Source: Companilactobacillus huachuanensis (lineage in GTDB: Bacteria > Bacillota > Bacilli > Lactobacillales > Lactobacillaceae). Taken from it: a stretch of 64,000 bases of DNA. This document shows, in pieces, positions 19,224 through 29,030 of this stretch. Numbering within the stretch: position 1 is the stretch's first letter; each line of letters starts with the position of its first letter. The DNA lies in contig NZ_BJDF01000019.1 in assembly GCF_005404815.1 (NCBI RefSeq), positions 1-64,000 on the forward strand. The letters run 5' to 3'. A program made the position numbers and the translations under genes. Under the pieces are notes generated by a model. That model saw nothing but the letters and a program-made list of their open reading frames with translations. It was not told the DNA's origin and searched no databases.

Positions 19224-19739
19224 ATGCTGAATCAAATTATCGGTGTGAAATTTTTGACTGCCAGATCATATGATGAACTTCTCGAAAAGCCATGGGAAAG
19301 TTTAATATCTGGAAACCAATACAGTTATGTTAGTCGTGATTTAAAGGTTGCAATTGGCGATTTAGTTATCGTTCCAAACTCTGGCTATAATGACACTGCA
19401 GTCGTACCTGCCATTATAACCGAGGTAGATATCAATGAAAACTCCGACCGCGCTACTCGTCCAATATTGGCAGTTATTACCAAAGAACAAATTATTCAAC
19501 GTGAGGGACAAGCATATGGGGTTCACAAAGAGCTAATCAATCGCGAGCTTATTTTTAAACAGTTAAACAAAGCTTATGATCAAGCAGTAAGAATGGAGCA
19601 AATTAAAAAGATGTCAAAAACTAATCCGACAATTGCTGCTCTCTTAAATGAATTGCATAAGCAAGACAAAATTTTAGATAAACATCGCGCACTGCCAAAA
19701 ACTCAAATTACTCGAGCCATTGATTCTCATTTGTTCTAA
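19224..19739 (+). CDS. Hypothetical protein, small beta-barrel-like N-terminus
   Basis: I do not recognise this 171-residue cytosolic protein. GAGGT lies six bases before the ATG. The N-terminal half contains KVAIGDLVIVPNSGY and VVPAIITEVD, a pattern of alternating hydrophobic residues and a turn reminiscent of KOW or SH3-like barrels. The C-terminal half is helical and charged (RELIFKQLNKAYDQ, LLNELHKQDK), and ends DSHLF. There is no signal peptide or membrane segment. It is divergent from hrcA and stands alone, followed by a terminator, so it is probably a real single gene. Similar domain layout occurs in phage-related small proteins, but I would not assign a function. Confidence 0.7.
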   Translation: MLNQIIGVKFLTARSYDELLEKPWESLISGNQYSYVSRDLKVAIGDLVIVPNSGYNDTAVVPAIITEVDINENSDRATRPILAVITKEQIIQREGQAYGVHKELINRELIFKQLNKAYDQAVRMEQIKKMSKTNPTIAALLNELHKQDKILDKHRALPKTQITRAIDSHLF

Positions 19740-19749
19740 ATAACTCGTC

Positions 19750-19813
19750 ATGTTAAGTTAAATATGCTCTCAGCTCTGGAAACGGCATACTTAACTAAAC
19801 TTCCAACCTTTAA
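19750..19813 (-). repeat. Solo right-end fragment of the MITE (R6)
   Basis: CTCTCAGCTCTGGAAACGGCATACTTAAC... ending in CAACCTTTAA matches only the last 60 bases of a minus-oriented MITE copy. The core and the other flank are missing, consistent with an internal deletion. Confidence 0.7.
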
Positions 19814-19861
19814 TTTCTTAAAAAACTGATTCAATGAATATTTTATATAATTAGCAATAAG

Positions 19862-19915
19862 AAAAGAAGTCATTTTTTACTTGAAAAATTTTTAAGTAAA
19901 AAATGACTTCTTTTT
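19862..19915. terminator. Strong bidirectional terminator
   Basis: AAAAGAAGTCATTTTTTACTT and its reverse complement form a 21-bp stem around an 11-base loop. It serves the unknown gene on the plus strand and could also serve minus-strand transcripts arriving from ribF. Confidence 0.8.
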
Positions 19916-19945
19916 ATAAATCTTAATTAAACTTGTTTGATTTAA

Positions 19946-20266
19946 CTGAAGGTTGAAAGATGAAAAATTAATCTAACGATTACTATTACAGGTCTAGAGC
20001 TAATTTATTTAAATACTCAGACATCTTCATTTTATTGTTCCGGCTATTAAAAAAATAAACTAGTTGGAAGAGCTGAGAGTATTCAATTGCTGCGCGGAAC
20101 GGCTCGAGCCAAAGAGCGAACTCGTTCCTCGGTTGAAGCCTCGCAAAAACCGCGAGTCTTCAACACGTCCGGTGGTGTAATTGCTGAAGCAATAACGCCA
20201 CTTTCGCTGCAAATGAATACTCTCAGCTCTGGAAATGACATACTTAACTAAACTTTCGACCTTTAG
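19946..20266 (-). repeat. Full-length MITE copy R7 with inverted core
   Basis: The 321-bp copy is flanked by TGATTTAA (19938-19945 and 20267-20274). Outer flanks are in minus orientation (CTGAAGGTTGAAAG and CTAGTTGGAAG left, CTGGAAATGACATACTTAAC right). The core between the closing-stem arms reads in plus orientation (TTGCTGCGCGGAACGG first, CGCCACTTTCGCTGCAAATG last). It has thus flipped relative to its flanks. Confidence 0.9.
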
Positions 20267-20299
20267 TGATTTAATGCTTGAAAGTATCTCATGTTTTGC

Positions 20300-21238
20300 T
20301 CAACATTTATTTTTTAAAGCCTTAATAGAATTTTCTTTATCCAATTCCAATTGCTTAACTAAACCTTCAGCATCATCAAATTTAACTTCACCACGTAAAT
20401 AGCGAACCCATTCGATTGCAACGTGTTTACCATAAATATCTTGATTGAAATCAAAAATATTAGTTTCGATTGTTACACCAGTATTCTCTTTAAATGTTAC
20501 GTTATAACCAACTGATGTCATTCCGTTATACCAAACTCCATCAATTTTCATACGTGTAGCGTAAACTCCAATGGCTGGAATCACTTCAGAACCATCGACT
20601 GCCAGGTTGGCTGTTGGATAACCTAATTTCCGTCCTCTTTGTAAACCATGAATTACGGTTCCTTGATTTTGATAAGTATAACCAAGAAATTCATTAGCAG
20701 TTCCGATATGTCCCTGCAAAATAAATTGTTTAATGGCACTTGATCCAATTTTTTGACCATCAATCAATTGTTCAGGAACAGTCACTGTTTCGAAACGTTC
20801 TTTCGCATAATTAGGTAAATTTTGCATGTTAGCAATATCTTTTTTGCCATAAGTATAATCAAAACCCGCCACTACAAAGCTAGCGTTGAGTCCAACCATA
20901 TATTGATCAACAAAATCTTGTGGCTTTAAGTGAGCAAATTCATCAGTAAAATGAACAAAGTAGAGATAATCAACCCCCAATTGTTCCACTAATTCAGCTT
21001 TACGTTGCATAGTTGATAAATATTTAAAACCTGTCTCATGTTGATAAATCGTTCTTGGAGAACAGTCGAATGTCATTAAAACAGCTTTAAGATGATGCTT
21101 CTGAGCTAATTCGACACCAGTTTTAATGACCTTCTGATGTCCTAAGTGCACACCATCAAAGAATCCCATTATCAAGACAGTGTCACTTGCTGGGCGTTGT
21201 TGCTCTAATAACGGATGTTTAACGTTTATAATCTGCAT
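20300..21238 (-). CDS. ribF: Bifunctional riboflavin kinase/FAD synthetase
   Basis: RibF makes FMN from riboflavin and FAD from FMN. The 312-residue protein has the N-terminal nucleotidyltransferase motif GFFDGVHLGHQ (about 26-36) and a C-terminal flavokinase domain with GLQRGRKLGYPTANL. It ends with a charged tail. It lies 65 bases after truB on the same strand, the usual truB-ribF pairing. No FMN riboswitch is seen in the gap. Confidence 0.96.
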   Translation of the reverse strand: MQIINVKHPLLEQQRPASDTVLIMGFFDGVHLGHQKVIKTGVELAQKHHLKAVLMTFDCSPRTIYQHETGFKYLSTMQRKAELVEQLGVDYLYFVHFTDEFAHLKPQDFVDQYMVGLNASFVVAGFDYTYGKKDIANMQNLPNYAKERFETVTVPEQLIDGQKIGSSAIKQFILQGHIGTANEFLGYTYQNQGTVIHGLQRGRKLGYPTANLAVDGSEVIPAIGVYATRMKIDGVWYNGMTSVGYNVTFKENTGVTIETNIFDFNQDIYGKHVAIEWVRYLRGEVKFDDAEGLVKQLELDKENSIKALKNKC

Positions 21239-21303
21239 TTTTTATCTCTTTTATTTATATTGCCGCCTTCGAGGTATGAAACCTACGGCTCTGTATCCTA
21301 AAA

Positions 21304-22212
21304 CTAATTATTTTTCAATAACATTAAATCAGGAATCCACATATCTCTTACTTTATCATACTTGTAAAGGGCTTTCGTAACGCCACCTCTTTGAACCCGC
21401 AGTTGCTTAGATTTATCCGAATCAATAGACTCCAAGAAACCACCATGCAATACACGGACTTCCCACTCTTCATCGTTTAATTCATAACTAGGTAAATCTG
21501 CTAGGACATCATCAATGGATCTCAAAAAACTATAATCTTCGTTGTCCATCATATCCGAAATTTGACCGAGAGTGAAAGTCTCTTCAATTGGAAAACCGGC
21601 ACTCTTAACGCGTGTTAATTGGGACATGAACGCTGGTAAACCAAGCATATGTCCAAACTCAACAGCTAATGTTCTGACGTAAGTTCCTTTTGAACACTTA
21701 ACATGAAATCTAATAGTCTGATAACCGGTAGTTTCGTCAAAAACCGGTTCACCCATAACATGAAAGTCGTAAATATGAATATGTCTTTCTGGACGATCAA
21801 CTTCAATTCCAGCTCGAGCATACTCATAAAGTTTTTTACCATTTACTCGAACCGCTGAGAACATTGGCGGAATCTGTGTCAAATCACCCGTCATTTTTTC
21901 AAAAATTGGATTTAGTTCATCAATTGTAAAAGGTTTGACTAACTTTTGCTCATCGACAGTCTCCCCTTCACGATCCTCAGTAGTCGTCGACTTGCCTAGG
22001 GTAATCTCACCCTCATACTCTTTAGGAGAGCCTGTAAGCGCATTTACAAGTTTGGTAGCTTGTCCCACACAAATTGGTAAAACTCCATTGACTAGTGGAT
22101 CTAGTGTCCCTGTATGGCCAATCTTTCTTGTATGTAGTATTTTTCTTAGTTTATAAACATAATCGGAACTAGTTTGTCCGATTTCTTTATTTAATGGAAT
22201 TACTCCGTCCAT
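21304..22212 (-). CDS. truB: tRNA pseudouridine(55) synthase TruB
   Basis: TruB forms pseudouridine 55 in the T-loop of tRNAs. The 302-residue protein has MDGVIPLNKEIGQTS at the start, the catalytic Asp38 in HTGTLDPLVNGVL and the downstream KGTYVRTLAVEFG motif. It heads a truB-ribF unit; rbfA, often its neighbour, lies upstream but is separated by a MITE and a terminator. Confidence 0.96.
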   Translation of the reverse strand: MDGVIPLNKEIGQTSSDYVYKLRKILHTRKIGHTGTLDPLVNGVLPICVGQATKLVNALTGSPKEYEGEITLGKSTTTEDREGETVDEQKLVKPFTIDELNPIFEKMTGDLTQIPPMFSAVRVNGKKLYEYARAGIEVDRPERHIHIYDFHVMGEPVFDETTGYQTIRFHVKCSKGTYVRTLAVEFGHMLGLPAFMSQLTRVKSAGFPIEETFTLGQISDMMDNEDYSFLRSIDDVLADLPSYELNDEEWEVRVLHGGFLESIDSDKSKQLRVQRGGVTKALYKYDKVRDMWIPDLMLLKNN

Positions 22213-22335
22213 AATAATCTCCGTATCTGTGTAATATCATCAATAATCTTACTAGTATTTGGATAAAAAAGGTAGAGAATAATGTTATTTAGCTTCTGTA
22301 GTCTCTAGAGCTAACTCATTGTGCTAGTTAAATTC

Positions 22336-22671
22336 CTGAAGGTTGGAAAATTAATCTAGCCATTATTATTACAGGCTTAGAGCTAATTTATTTAAACAGC
22401 TCAAAAATCTTTGCTTTATTCTCTTTATTTTACTGTTCCGCTATTAAATCAATAAACTAGTTGGAAGAGCTGAGAGTATTCATTTTGCAGCGAAAGTGGC
22501 GTTATTGCTTTAGCAATTACACCACCGGGCGTGTTGAAAACTCGCGGTTTTTGCGAGGTTTCAACCGAGGTTCGAGACCGCACTTTGGCTCGGGCCGTTC
22601 CGCGCAGCAATTGAATACTCTCAGCTCTGGAAGCGGCATACGGCATACTTAACTAAACTTTCAACCCTTAG
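22336..22671 (-). repeat. Full-length cloverleaf MITE copy R8
   Basis: The copy is 336 bp long, with a small expansion in the AT-rich flank and a duplicated CGGCATA near the end. Flanking octamers TTAAATTC and TTAAATAC differ by one base, suggesting an older insertion. Core and flanks are both in minus orientation. The second hairpin has arms GTTGAAAACTCGC/GCGAGGTTTCAAC. Confidence 0.88.
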
Positions 22672-22692
22672 TTAAATACAAAAGTTGGATAC

Positions 22693-22745
22693 AAAAAAAT
22701 CAGGCACCCTAGATATTTATCTATCCAGAGAAACCTGATTTTTTT
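22693..22745 (-). terminator. Terminator after rbfA
   Basis: AAAAAAATCAGG and CCTGATTTTTTT flank an inner AGATA/TATCT pairing; on the minus strand the stem is followed by a T-run. Confidence 0.7.
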
Positions 22746-22775
22746 ATTCCAGACTAAAAACATTAATTCAATATA

Positions 22776-23135
22776 TTAACGATTAGCCTCGTCTTGATGT
22801 AACTTAGCAATCAACTTATCAATCTTTTCACCGTAGCGAATTGATTGATCTTGCTTAAATTCCAATTCTGGAACTTTATACAGAGTCAACTTTTGGCCAA
22901 GTTCACGTCTGATCAAGCCCTTAGCTTTGTCCAAACCATCTTGTGTCTTCTCAACATCACTAGCTTTTTCAGAAAGGATGCTGTAATAGATAGTTGCTTG
23001 TTGCAAGTCACCAGTCATTTCAACACCAGTAACTGTAACACCTTGAACTCTTGGATCACGAACACGTTTTAAAAGAATGTCGTTTACTTCTTTTTGAATC
23101 TCTTGTTCCACGCGACCAATACGATGTTTAACCAT
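22776..23135 (-). CDS. rbfA: 30S ribosome-binding factor A
   Basis: RbfA is a KH-like protein that helps 16S rRNA 5'-end processing and 30S maturation, important in cold. The 119-residue product has [20 protein letters not shown] at the start and the [19 protein letters not shown] core. It belongs to the nusA-infB-rbfA order, but here a core-only cloverleaf repeat and the infB terminator lie between it and infB, so it probably has its own promoter. Confidence 0.95.
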   Translation of the reverse strand: MVKHRIGRVEQEIQKEVNDILLKRVRDPRVQGVTVTGVEMTGDLQQATIYYSILSEKASDVEKTQDGLDKAKGLIRRELGQKLTLYKVPELEFKQDQSIRYGEKIDKLIAKLHQDEANR

Positions 23136-23281
23136 ATCGTACCTCCTACATTATTTAAAAACCTATTTAACGAATTGTGCTACTTCATATCATTCTTTAG
23201 ACAATTTTTTCAATTACATCCCAAAATAAATATTTTTTTTAGGACCTTGAGCAATTTTATAATCAATTTACCAAAGAACAC

Positions 23282-23470
23282 TTAGTCGGAAGAGCTGAGA
23301 AATATTTGTGGGCAGTGGAAGTGGTGTAATGGCTTTAGCCATTACACCACCGGGCGTGTTTGGAGACTTACCGGTTTGTGGTAAGGCTTCAAACCGAGGT
23401 TCGAGACCGTTTCTCAGGCTCGGACCGGTCCGCACAGCCAGTGAATATTTCTCAGCTCTGGAGACGGTAT
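23282..23470 (-). repeat. Core-only cloverleaf repeat copy R9
   Basis: The closing stem is AGCTGAGAAATATT/AATATTTCTCAGCT. Hairpins have arms GTGGTGTAATGGC/GCCATTACACCAC and GTTTGGAGACTTACC/GGTAAGGCTTCAAAC. Ends are TTAGTCGGAAG and CTGGAGACGGTAT. It lies between the rbfA start and the infB terminator (gap 23136-23618). Confidence 0.85.
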
Positions 23471-23552
23471 ATTTAACAGAACTACTCATTACTTAAGCCA
23501 GTAATTAATTCATTATTCATCACTGCTTGATTATATCACATCATGATTTCAA

Positions 23553-23596
23553 AAAAATAAAGTCAGAATGTTTATTAAACATCGTGACTTTATTTT
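23553..23596 (-). terminator. Terminator of the infB operon
   Basis: AAAATAAAGTCA-ATGTTTA and TAAACAT-TGACTTTATTTT pair 23 bases after the infB stop, with flanking T-run on the minus strand. Confidence 0.75.
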
Positions 23597-23618
23597 AATT
23601 ATCATTTAAATTACGAGT

Positions 23619-26567
23619 TTATTTTACAGGAACTTCTTCCATTACGTAAGCTTCAATTTCGTCGCCAATCTTAATATCGTTGTAGTTTTCGATTGTGACT
23701 CCACATTCGAATCCTGAACCAACTTCTTTGACGTCGTCCTTGAAACGTTTAAGTGAAGCAAGCTTGCCTTCGTAGACGACAACGCCATCACGAACAAGTC
23801 TGACACCACTTTCACGTTGAATCTTACCACTATCAACGAAACAACCGGCAATTGTACCAATCTTAGAAACATTGTATGTTTCACGGACTGTAAGATTACC
23901 AATAATCTTTTCTTCATAGACAGGTTCAAGCATACCCTTCATGGCTGCTTCAATCTCATCGATAGCCTTGTAAATAACTCTGTGTAGACGAATATCAACA
24001 TTTTCATCCTTAGCTTGAACTTTAGCTTGAGCTGTTGGACGAACATTAAATCCAATGATGATAGCATTACTTGCAGAAGCAAGGTTAACATCACTTTCAG
24101 TAATAGCACCAACGGCAGAATGGATAATATTGACACGAACGCCCTTAACTTCGATCTTCTTCAAACTTCCGGCAATGGCTTCAGCAGAACCTTGTACATC
24201 GGCTTTAATAATAACGTCGACTTGTTTAAGTTCTCCTTCTTTCATTGTTTCGAATAAGTTGTCAAGTGTAACAGGATTTGTGTTTTGACGTTCCTTTTGA
24301 AGGGCACGACTAGCACGTTCCTCACCAGCTGCACGAGCAGTCTTTTCATCATCAAAGACAACAAACTTATCAGCTGATTCTGGCACATCATTTAAACCAG
24401 TAACTTCGACTGGTTCTGAAGGCTTAGCAGCTTCAATGTCTTTACCATTGTAGTTAGTCATAGTTCTAACACGACCGAAGGTATTACCAACAACGATTGG
24501 ATCTCCAACATGTAATGTACCTTGTTGTACAAGCAATGTAGCAACAGGTCCACGGCCCTTATCCAACTTAGCTTCGATAACAGTACCGATAGCCTTTTGT
24601 TCAGGGTTAGCTTTCAATTCCAAAACATCAGATTCAAGCAAGATCATTTCCAGCAGTTCATCGATGTTTGTTCCCATTTTGGCAGAAATGTTAACAAAAA
24701 TTGTATCCCCACCATAACTTTCTGGAACAAGGTCATATTTCATAAGTTCTTCAGTAACGTGTTGTGGATTAGCACCCGGCTTATCGATCTTATTGATAGC
24801 TACGATGATAGGGTCATTTGCAGCCTTAGCATGGTTGATAGCTTCAATAGTCTGTGGCATAACACCATCGTCAGCTGCAACAACTAGGATAACGATATCA
24901 GTAATATCAGCACCACGAGCACGCATATTTGTAAAGGCAGCATGTCCTGGAGTATCCAAGAATGTAATCAATCTGTCCTTAAGACGTACTTGATAAGCAC
25001 CAATATGTTGAGTGATACCACCAGCTTCACCAGCAGTAACATGTGTATGTCTCAAATGATCAAGCAAAGTAGTCTTACCATGATCAACGTGACCCATGAT
25101 AGTAACAACGGGTGGACGTGTAACAAGGTTTTCAGCATTGTTAGCTTCAGCATCGAAGTACTTGTCAATATCGGCAACATCTTCTTGAACCTTTTCTTCA
25201 GCCTTAATACCATAATCTTCAGCTAACAATTCAATAGTATCTTTATCTAATGACTTGTTTTGGTTGATCATAATACCAAGCATGAATAGCTTCTTAACTA
25301 ATTCAGCAGGTTCTCTGTGAAGTAACTTACCAATATCTTGAGCGTTCATACCAACTGAGTAAACAAGTGTTTCTGGCAATGGACGTTCTTTTCTTTGTGG
25401 CATTGGCTTTCTAGGTTCGGTACGTTGACGTTGTTGACGCTTGCGTTCCTTCTTCTTACGACGACTACCAAATGGATTGGCAAGGTTCGTCTTATGGCCA
25501 AAGTCACGGTTATTGTTAGTTGGTTTTTGCTTCTTGTATTCTGGTTTTGGAACTTCAACATGAGCTACAGTTGACTTTGGAGTCTCCTTAGCCTTTGCAG
25601 CTGCATTGTTGTTATTGTTTGGTCTTCTGTTTTGATTATTATTTTGGCTATTGTTGTTACGGTTATTGCTATTGGTATTGTTATGGTTGTTATTATTGTT
25701 TCTGTTAAAGCGGCTTTGGTTTTCACCATTGCTTGTATTAGGACGGTGATTGTTCTGATTATTTCTATGAGCATTATCGCTACTATTATTGTTGCGATTA
25801 TTATTAGGACGGCTATTGTTACTTCTAGTTGGATGACTAGGAATACGACTTGCATCAGCAATATTTGTCTTAAATTGTTCTAGATACTTATTACCCGCAC
25901 TTTGTGTTGGACGTGGTGCTTGTGCTTGAGTATTGTTAGAACGATCACGTCGGTTATTGTTGTTACGGTTGCGATTATCACGTGATTGTGAATTGCGGTT
26001 ATTGTTGTTGTTACGATTATTTGGATTGTTGCGATTATCGTTACTACGGTTATCACGTGATGGGGTGTTGCGGTTATCTGTTCTATTGTTATTACTATTA
26101 GCATTAGCAGTAGTGTTGTTATTACGATGGTTAGTATTCGTATTATTATTGCTGCCTGGACGATTACCATTGGATGTGTGATTGTTGTTGCGATGGTCAA
26201 AGTGACCGTTACCCTTATTAGCATCTCTTCTTACAGCAGTAATCTTGATCTTAGTTTTATGATCACCAGAGTTACGATTACTACCTTCATGTTTTTCACC
26301 GGCTTTTGCAGGTTGTGCAGGTTTTGATTGCGTAGCTTGTTGATGTGAAACAGGCTTAGCTGCTGGTTTTGTTACAGACTTAACTGGGGCCTTTGCAGGA
26401 GCTGGTTTACCACCCTTTAAATCACTTACAATCTTCTTTTCTGCGCCTTCATCTACTGATGACATATGGTTCTTAACATCAATGCCCAATTTACTGGCGG
26501 CATCTAGTACTACTTGGTTATCAACACTATTTTCTTTTGCAATAGTATAAATTCTTTTTTTGACCAT
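23619..26567 (-). CDS. infB: Translation initiation factor IF-2
   Basis: IF-2 is the GTPase that brings fMet-tRNA to the 30S subunit. The 982-residue protein has an N-terminal IF2N domain ([20 protein letters not shown]), then an Ala/Lys/Pro stretch and about 250 residues dominated by Asn, Arg, Ser and Thr, then GTPase motifs [17 protein letters not shown] and NKIDKP and the usual C-terminal domains. The Asn/Arg-rich linker is longer and more biased than I expect for the family. Repetitive codons there create many spurious open frames on both strands. Last gene of the rimP-nusA-ylxR-ylxQ-infB operon. Confidence 0.97.
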   Translation of the reverse strand: MVKKRIYTIAKENSVDNQVVLDAASKLGIDVKNHMSSVDEGAEKKIVSDLKGGKPAPAKAPVKSVTKPAAKPVSHQQATQSKPAQPAKAGEKHEGSNRNSGDHKTKIKITAVRRDANKGNGHFDHRNNNHTSNGNRPGSNNNTNTNHRNNNTTANANSNNNRTDNRNTPSRDNRSNDNRNNPNNRNNNNNRNSQSRDNRNRNNNNRRDRSNNTQAQAPRPTQSAGNKYLEQFKTNIADASRIPSHPTRSNNSRPNNNRNNNSSDNAHRNNQNNHRPNTSNGENQSRFNRNNNNNHNNTNSNNRNNNSQNNNQNRRPNNNNNAAAKAKETPKSTVAHVEVPKPEYKKQKPTNNNRDFGHKTNLANPFGSRRKKKERKRQQRQRTEPRKPMPQRKERPLPETLVYSVGMNAQDIGKLLHREPAELVKKLFMLGIMINQNKSLDKDTIELLAEDYGIKAEEKVQEDVADIDKYFDAEANNAENLVTRPPVVTIMGHVDHGKTTLLDHLRHTHVTAGEAGGITQHIGAYQVRLKDRLITFLDTPGHAAFTNMRARGADITDIVILVVAADDGVMPQTIEAINHAKAANDPIIVAINKIDKPGANPQHVTEELMKYDLVPESYGGDTIFVNISAKMGTNIDELLEMILLESDVLELKANPEQKAIGTVIEAKLDKGRGPVATLLVQQGTLHVGDPIVVGNTFGRVRTMTNYNGKDIEAAKPSEPVEVTGLNDVPESADKFVVFDDEKTARAAGEERASRALQKERQNTNPVTLDNLFETMKEGELKQVDVIIKADVQGSAEAIAGSLKKIEVKGVRVNIIHSAVGAITESDVNLASASNAIIIGFNVRPTAQAKVQAKDENVDIRLHRVIYKAIDEIEAAMKGMLEPVYEEKIIGNLTVRETYNVSKIGTIAGCFVDSGKIQRESGVRLVRDGVVVYEGKLASLKRFKDDVKEVGSGFECGVTIENYNDIKIGDEIEAYVMEEVPVK

Positions 26568-26580
26568 CCTATCACTCTCC

Positions 26581-26877
26581 TTAATTGTCCATAAATTCTT
26601 TTAACCTTTTAGCAAATCCAAGATCTGTTATTCCCATAACTTTTCTGTCTTTTCCAATAGCTGTTTTTATATTGCTACTATTTATTGTATCTACCACAGG
26701 TACATTATAATAACTTGCCTTGTTGTGCAAATCTTTTTTTGTCCGTGGACTACAATCCGAAGCTATAATCACCAATTTAACTTCACCATTACGAATGCCA
26801 TTAATTGTTAATTCAGTTCCACTAATAACTTTGCGTGCTCTGACAGCAATACCTAAAAAATTCAAGAAAGATTTCAT
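26581..26877 (-). CDS. ylxQ: L7Ae-family RNA-binding protein YlxQ
   Basis: A 98-residue protein of the L7Ae/L30e/S12e fold, predicted to bind kink-turn RNA; its exact role is not settled. It shows [16 protein letters not shown] and [17 protein letters not shown]. It overlaps ylxR by one base and precedes infB by 13 bases, the conserved nusA-operon position. Confidence 0.9.
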   Translation of the reverse strand: MKSFLNFLGIAVRARKVISGTELTINGIRNGEVKLVIIASDCSPRTKKDLHNKASYYNVPVVDTINSSNIKTAIGKDRKVMGITDLGFAKRLKEFMDN

Positions 26878-27185
26878 TAATGTTTCTTACCTAAATCTCC
26901 GAAAAGATCCATTCTAGCTTTCTGATGATCGACAAAGTCGAATAATTCATCATAAAAAGTTTCTGGTACTGCATGTGAGAAGACTTTTTCTAAAGATTTT
27001 TTTGACTTTGCATTTTTAATGGCTTCGGGATCCAGGCCAACATAAGCACCGCGACCGGGCTTTTTTCCGGTAGGATCAATTGAAACGTTGCCTTCTTTAT
27101 CTTTGACAATTCTTACCATTTCTCTTTTAGGATACATCTTGTTTGTCAAAATATCTTTACGCATTGGTATCTTACGAGTTGCCAA
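26877..27185 (-). CDS. ylxR: YlxR (RnpM) family RNA-binding protein
   Basis: YlxR-family proteins bind RNA and, in Bacillus, have been linked to RNase P modulation. The product has RKIPMRKDILTNKMYPKREMVR and the family signature DPTGKKPGRGAYVG. I prefer the TTG giving MATRKIPMRK (102 residues), because AAGGGGTGAT lies at correct spacing before it; GTG or ATG three to four codons earlier fall inside that site. The Cys usual after RK in the first motif is Asp here. Confidence 0.88.
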   Translation of the reverse strand: MATRKIPMRKDILTNKMYPKREMVRIVKDKEGNVSIDPTGKKPGRGAYVGLDPEAIKNAKSKKSLEKVFSHAVPETFYDELFDFVDHQKARMDLFGDLGKKH

Positions 27186-27200
27186 GTCCATCACCCCTTT

Positions 27201-28427
27201 TTACTTTTCTGAGTCAGTTGAATCAGTTGTATCTGTGTCAGTTGCATCATCGTCTGAATCGTCATTTGAATCTTCGGCTGCTGGATTCTTTGCATCATCC
27301 GCATTCGCCGCATTTTCACGTGTCTTTTCAATATCGATTTTACCACTCTCAACATCAGCAAGACTTACATCTTGATCATTGTCATCCACAAATTCAACTT
27401 GTGATTCGGGTTTGATATCGATCTTGTAGCCAGTTAACTTAGCAGCCAAACGCGCATTTTGACCCTTTTTACCAATTGCTAAAGACAAATGATAGTCAGG
27501 AACGATAACGATACATTGTTTCTTGTCGTCATCATCAAATTGAACAGCGATAACTTCGGCAGGATTCAAAGCGTTAGCAATGAAGTCAACTGGATCATCA
27601 ACATAAGGTACAACGTCAATGTTTTCACCGTTTAATTCATCAACAACTGCTTGAACACGGGCACCCTTTGGTCCAACACATGTACCAACTGGATCAACAT
27701 CAGGATTGTCCGATTTAACAGCAATCTTAGTTCTGTCTCCAGCTTCACGAGCGATTGAAACAATTTCAACTGTTCCGTCATAAATTTCAGGAACTTGTTG
27801 TTCAAACAAACGCTTTACCAAACCTGGATCAGTTCTAGAAACAAAGACTTGAGGACCCTTTGTAGCATTCTCAACTTTAGTAACGTAAACACGAATTCTA
27901 TCACGAGAATTGTACGTTTCTCCTGGCATTTGGTCAGACTTTGGCATAACTGTTTCAATACGACCATAAGTTATATAGACATATCTACTGTCACTTCGCT
28001 CAACCGTACCCTGAATAATTTCATGTTCATATTGGCTATATTCATTATAGATGATATCACGTTCAGCTTCACGAACTCTTTGCATGATAACTTGTTTAGC
28101 AGTTTGGGCAGCAATCCGTCCAAAATCTTTAGGCGTCACTTCTTCTTTGATATGATCGCCGATTTCATAACCCCTACTCTTTTTTTGTGCATCTTCAAGG
28201 CTAATTTCTAAACGATCATCAGCAACTTCTTCAACAACTTCTTTAACTGCATAAACATGTATATTACCCTTTTTGGCGTCAAATTCAACATCAACGTTTT
28301 GGGCCTGGTTGTAATTTCTTTTATAAGCAGCTACTAGAGCGGCTTCGAGTGATTCAATCACATATTCTTTTTTAATACCCTTTTCGCTTTCAAGCGCGTC
28401 GAGAGCCTCAACCATTTCTTTACTCAT
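27201..28427 (-). CDS. nusA: Transcription termination/antitermination protein NusA
   Basis: NusA binds RNA polymerase and nascent RNA and modulates pausing and termination. The 408-residue protein starts MSKEMVEALDAL after AAGGAG and has the N-terminal polymerase-binding domain, an S1 domain (GTVERSDSRYVYITYGRIE) and two KH domains (CVGPKGARVQAV; AIGKKGQNARLA). The final 40 residues are a strongly acidic Asp/Thr/Ser tail. An in-frame start 42 bases upstream overlaps rimP and lacks a site. Confidence 0.96.
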   Translation of the reverse strand: MSKEMVEALDALESEKGIKKEYVIESLEAALVAAYKRNYNQAQNVDVEFDAKKGNIHVYAVKEVVEEVADDRLEISLEDAQKKSRGYEIGDHIKEEVTPKDFGRIAAQTAKQVIMQRVREAERDIIYNEYSQYEHEIIQGTVERSDSRYVYITYGRIETVMPKSDQMPGETYNSRDRIRVYVTKVENATKGPQVFVSRTDPGLVKRLFEQQVPEIYDGTVEIVSIAREAGDRTKIAVKSDNPDVDPVGTCVGPKGARVQAVVDELNGENIDVVPYVDDPVDFIANALNPAEVIAVQFDDDDKKQCIVIVPDYHLSLAIGKKGQNARLAAKLTGYKIDIKPESQVEFVDDNDQDVSLADVESGKIDIEKTRENAANADDAKNPAAEDSNDDSDDDATDTDTTDSTDSEK

Positions 28428-28437
28428 GATTTTCTCC

Positions 28438-28905
28438 TTAGAATTCGATTGCAAGTCGAAGCTTAGCAATGTTGTCGCGGCTAATTTCTACTTGTTTCTT
28501 TAAATTCTTAACTTTAACAATCAAATTTATCTTGTCATCTGTTACTTCACTCAATGTTCCTTCAAAAGCTTTTTGACCATCTTGTTTTTGATATAGAGAA
28601 GCATGAATATAATCATCCACATAATCAGAAAGACTTTCATCATTCTTCAATGGACGTTCGGCACCTGGAGATGAGACCTCTAGGTAATATGCTGGATCAA
28701 TTGGATTCAGTTCGTCCAATTTTTCTCCGTATTCTTCACTGATAACCGCACAGTCATCAATGTTGATGCCGCCTTTTTTATCAGCATAAACTCTTAAATA
28801 CCAATCTCCACGTTCGTGGACGAATTCTAGATCAACTAAGAAAAAATCATGTTTATCTAAAATTGGCTGTAAAATGGCTTTTAATTCTTCAACTTTTGTA
28901 TCCAA
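28438..28905 (-). CDS. rimP: Ribosome maturation factor RimP
   Basis: RimP assists 30S assembly. The 155-residue product has the two-domain layout with VDLEFVHERGDWYLRVYADKK and YYLEVSSPGAERPL. GGAGG lies seven bases before a TTG but only one base before an ATG two codons upstream, so TTG is the better start. It heads the nusA-infB operon. A terminator-like hairpin ends 14 bases before the ribosome binding site, leaving no space for a promoter after it. Confidence 0.93.
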   Translation of the reverse strand: MDTKVEELKAILQPILDKHDFFLVDLEFVHERGDWYLRVYADKKGGINIDDCAVISEEYGEKLDELNPIDPAYYLEVSSPGAERPLKNDESLSDYVDDYIHASLYQKQDGQKAFEGTLSEVTDDKINLIVKVKNLKKQVEISRDNIAKLRLAIEF

Positions 28906-28930
28906 GGACATTCCTCCAAAGTAATTCGGC

Positions 28931-28960
28931 AATAAAAAGAGTGAGCATCTCTGCTCACTC
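28931..28960 (-). terminator. polC terminator or rimP leader hairpin
   Basis: GAGTGAGCA and TGCTCACTC form a perfect 9-bp stem with a four-base loop, followed on the minus strand by TTTTTATT. A possible promoter (TTGATT, 17 bases, TAAATT) lies upstream of it, between polC and the hairpin, so it could attenuate the rimP operon. Confidence 0.75.
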
Positions 28961-29030
28961 ATTAATCAATAATTAACTAGTAGTTAATTTAACATATATT
29001 ACTATTTAAATCAACTTATAACAACCATAA

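Noticed and set aside
25565-26224. Long frames on both strands opposite or within infB
   Set aside because: They arise from the repetitive Asn/Arg codons of the IF-2 linker and encode low-complexity Ile/Thr or Leu/Arg runs.
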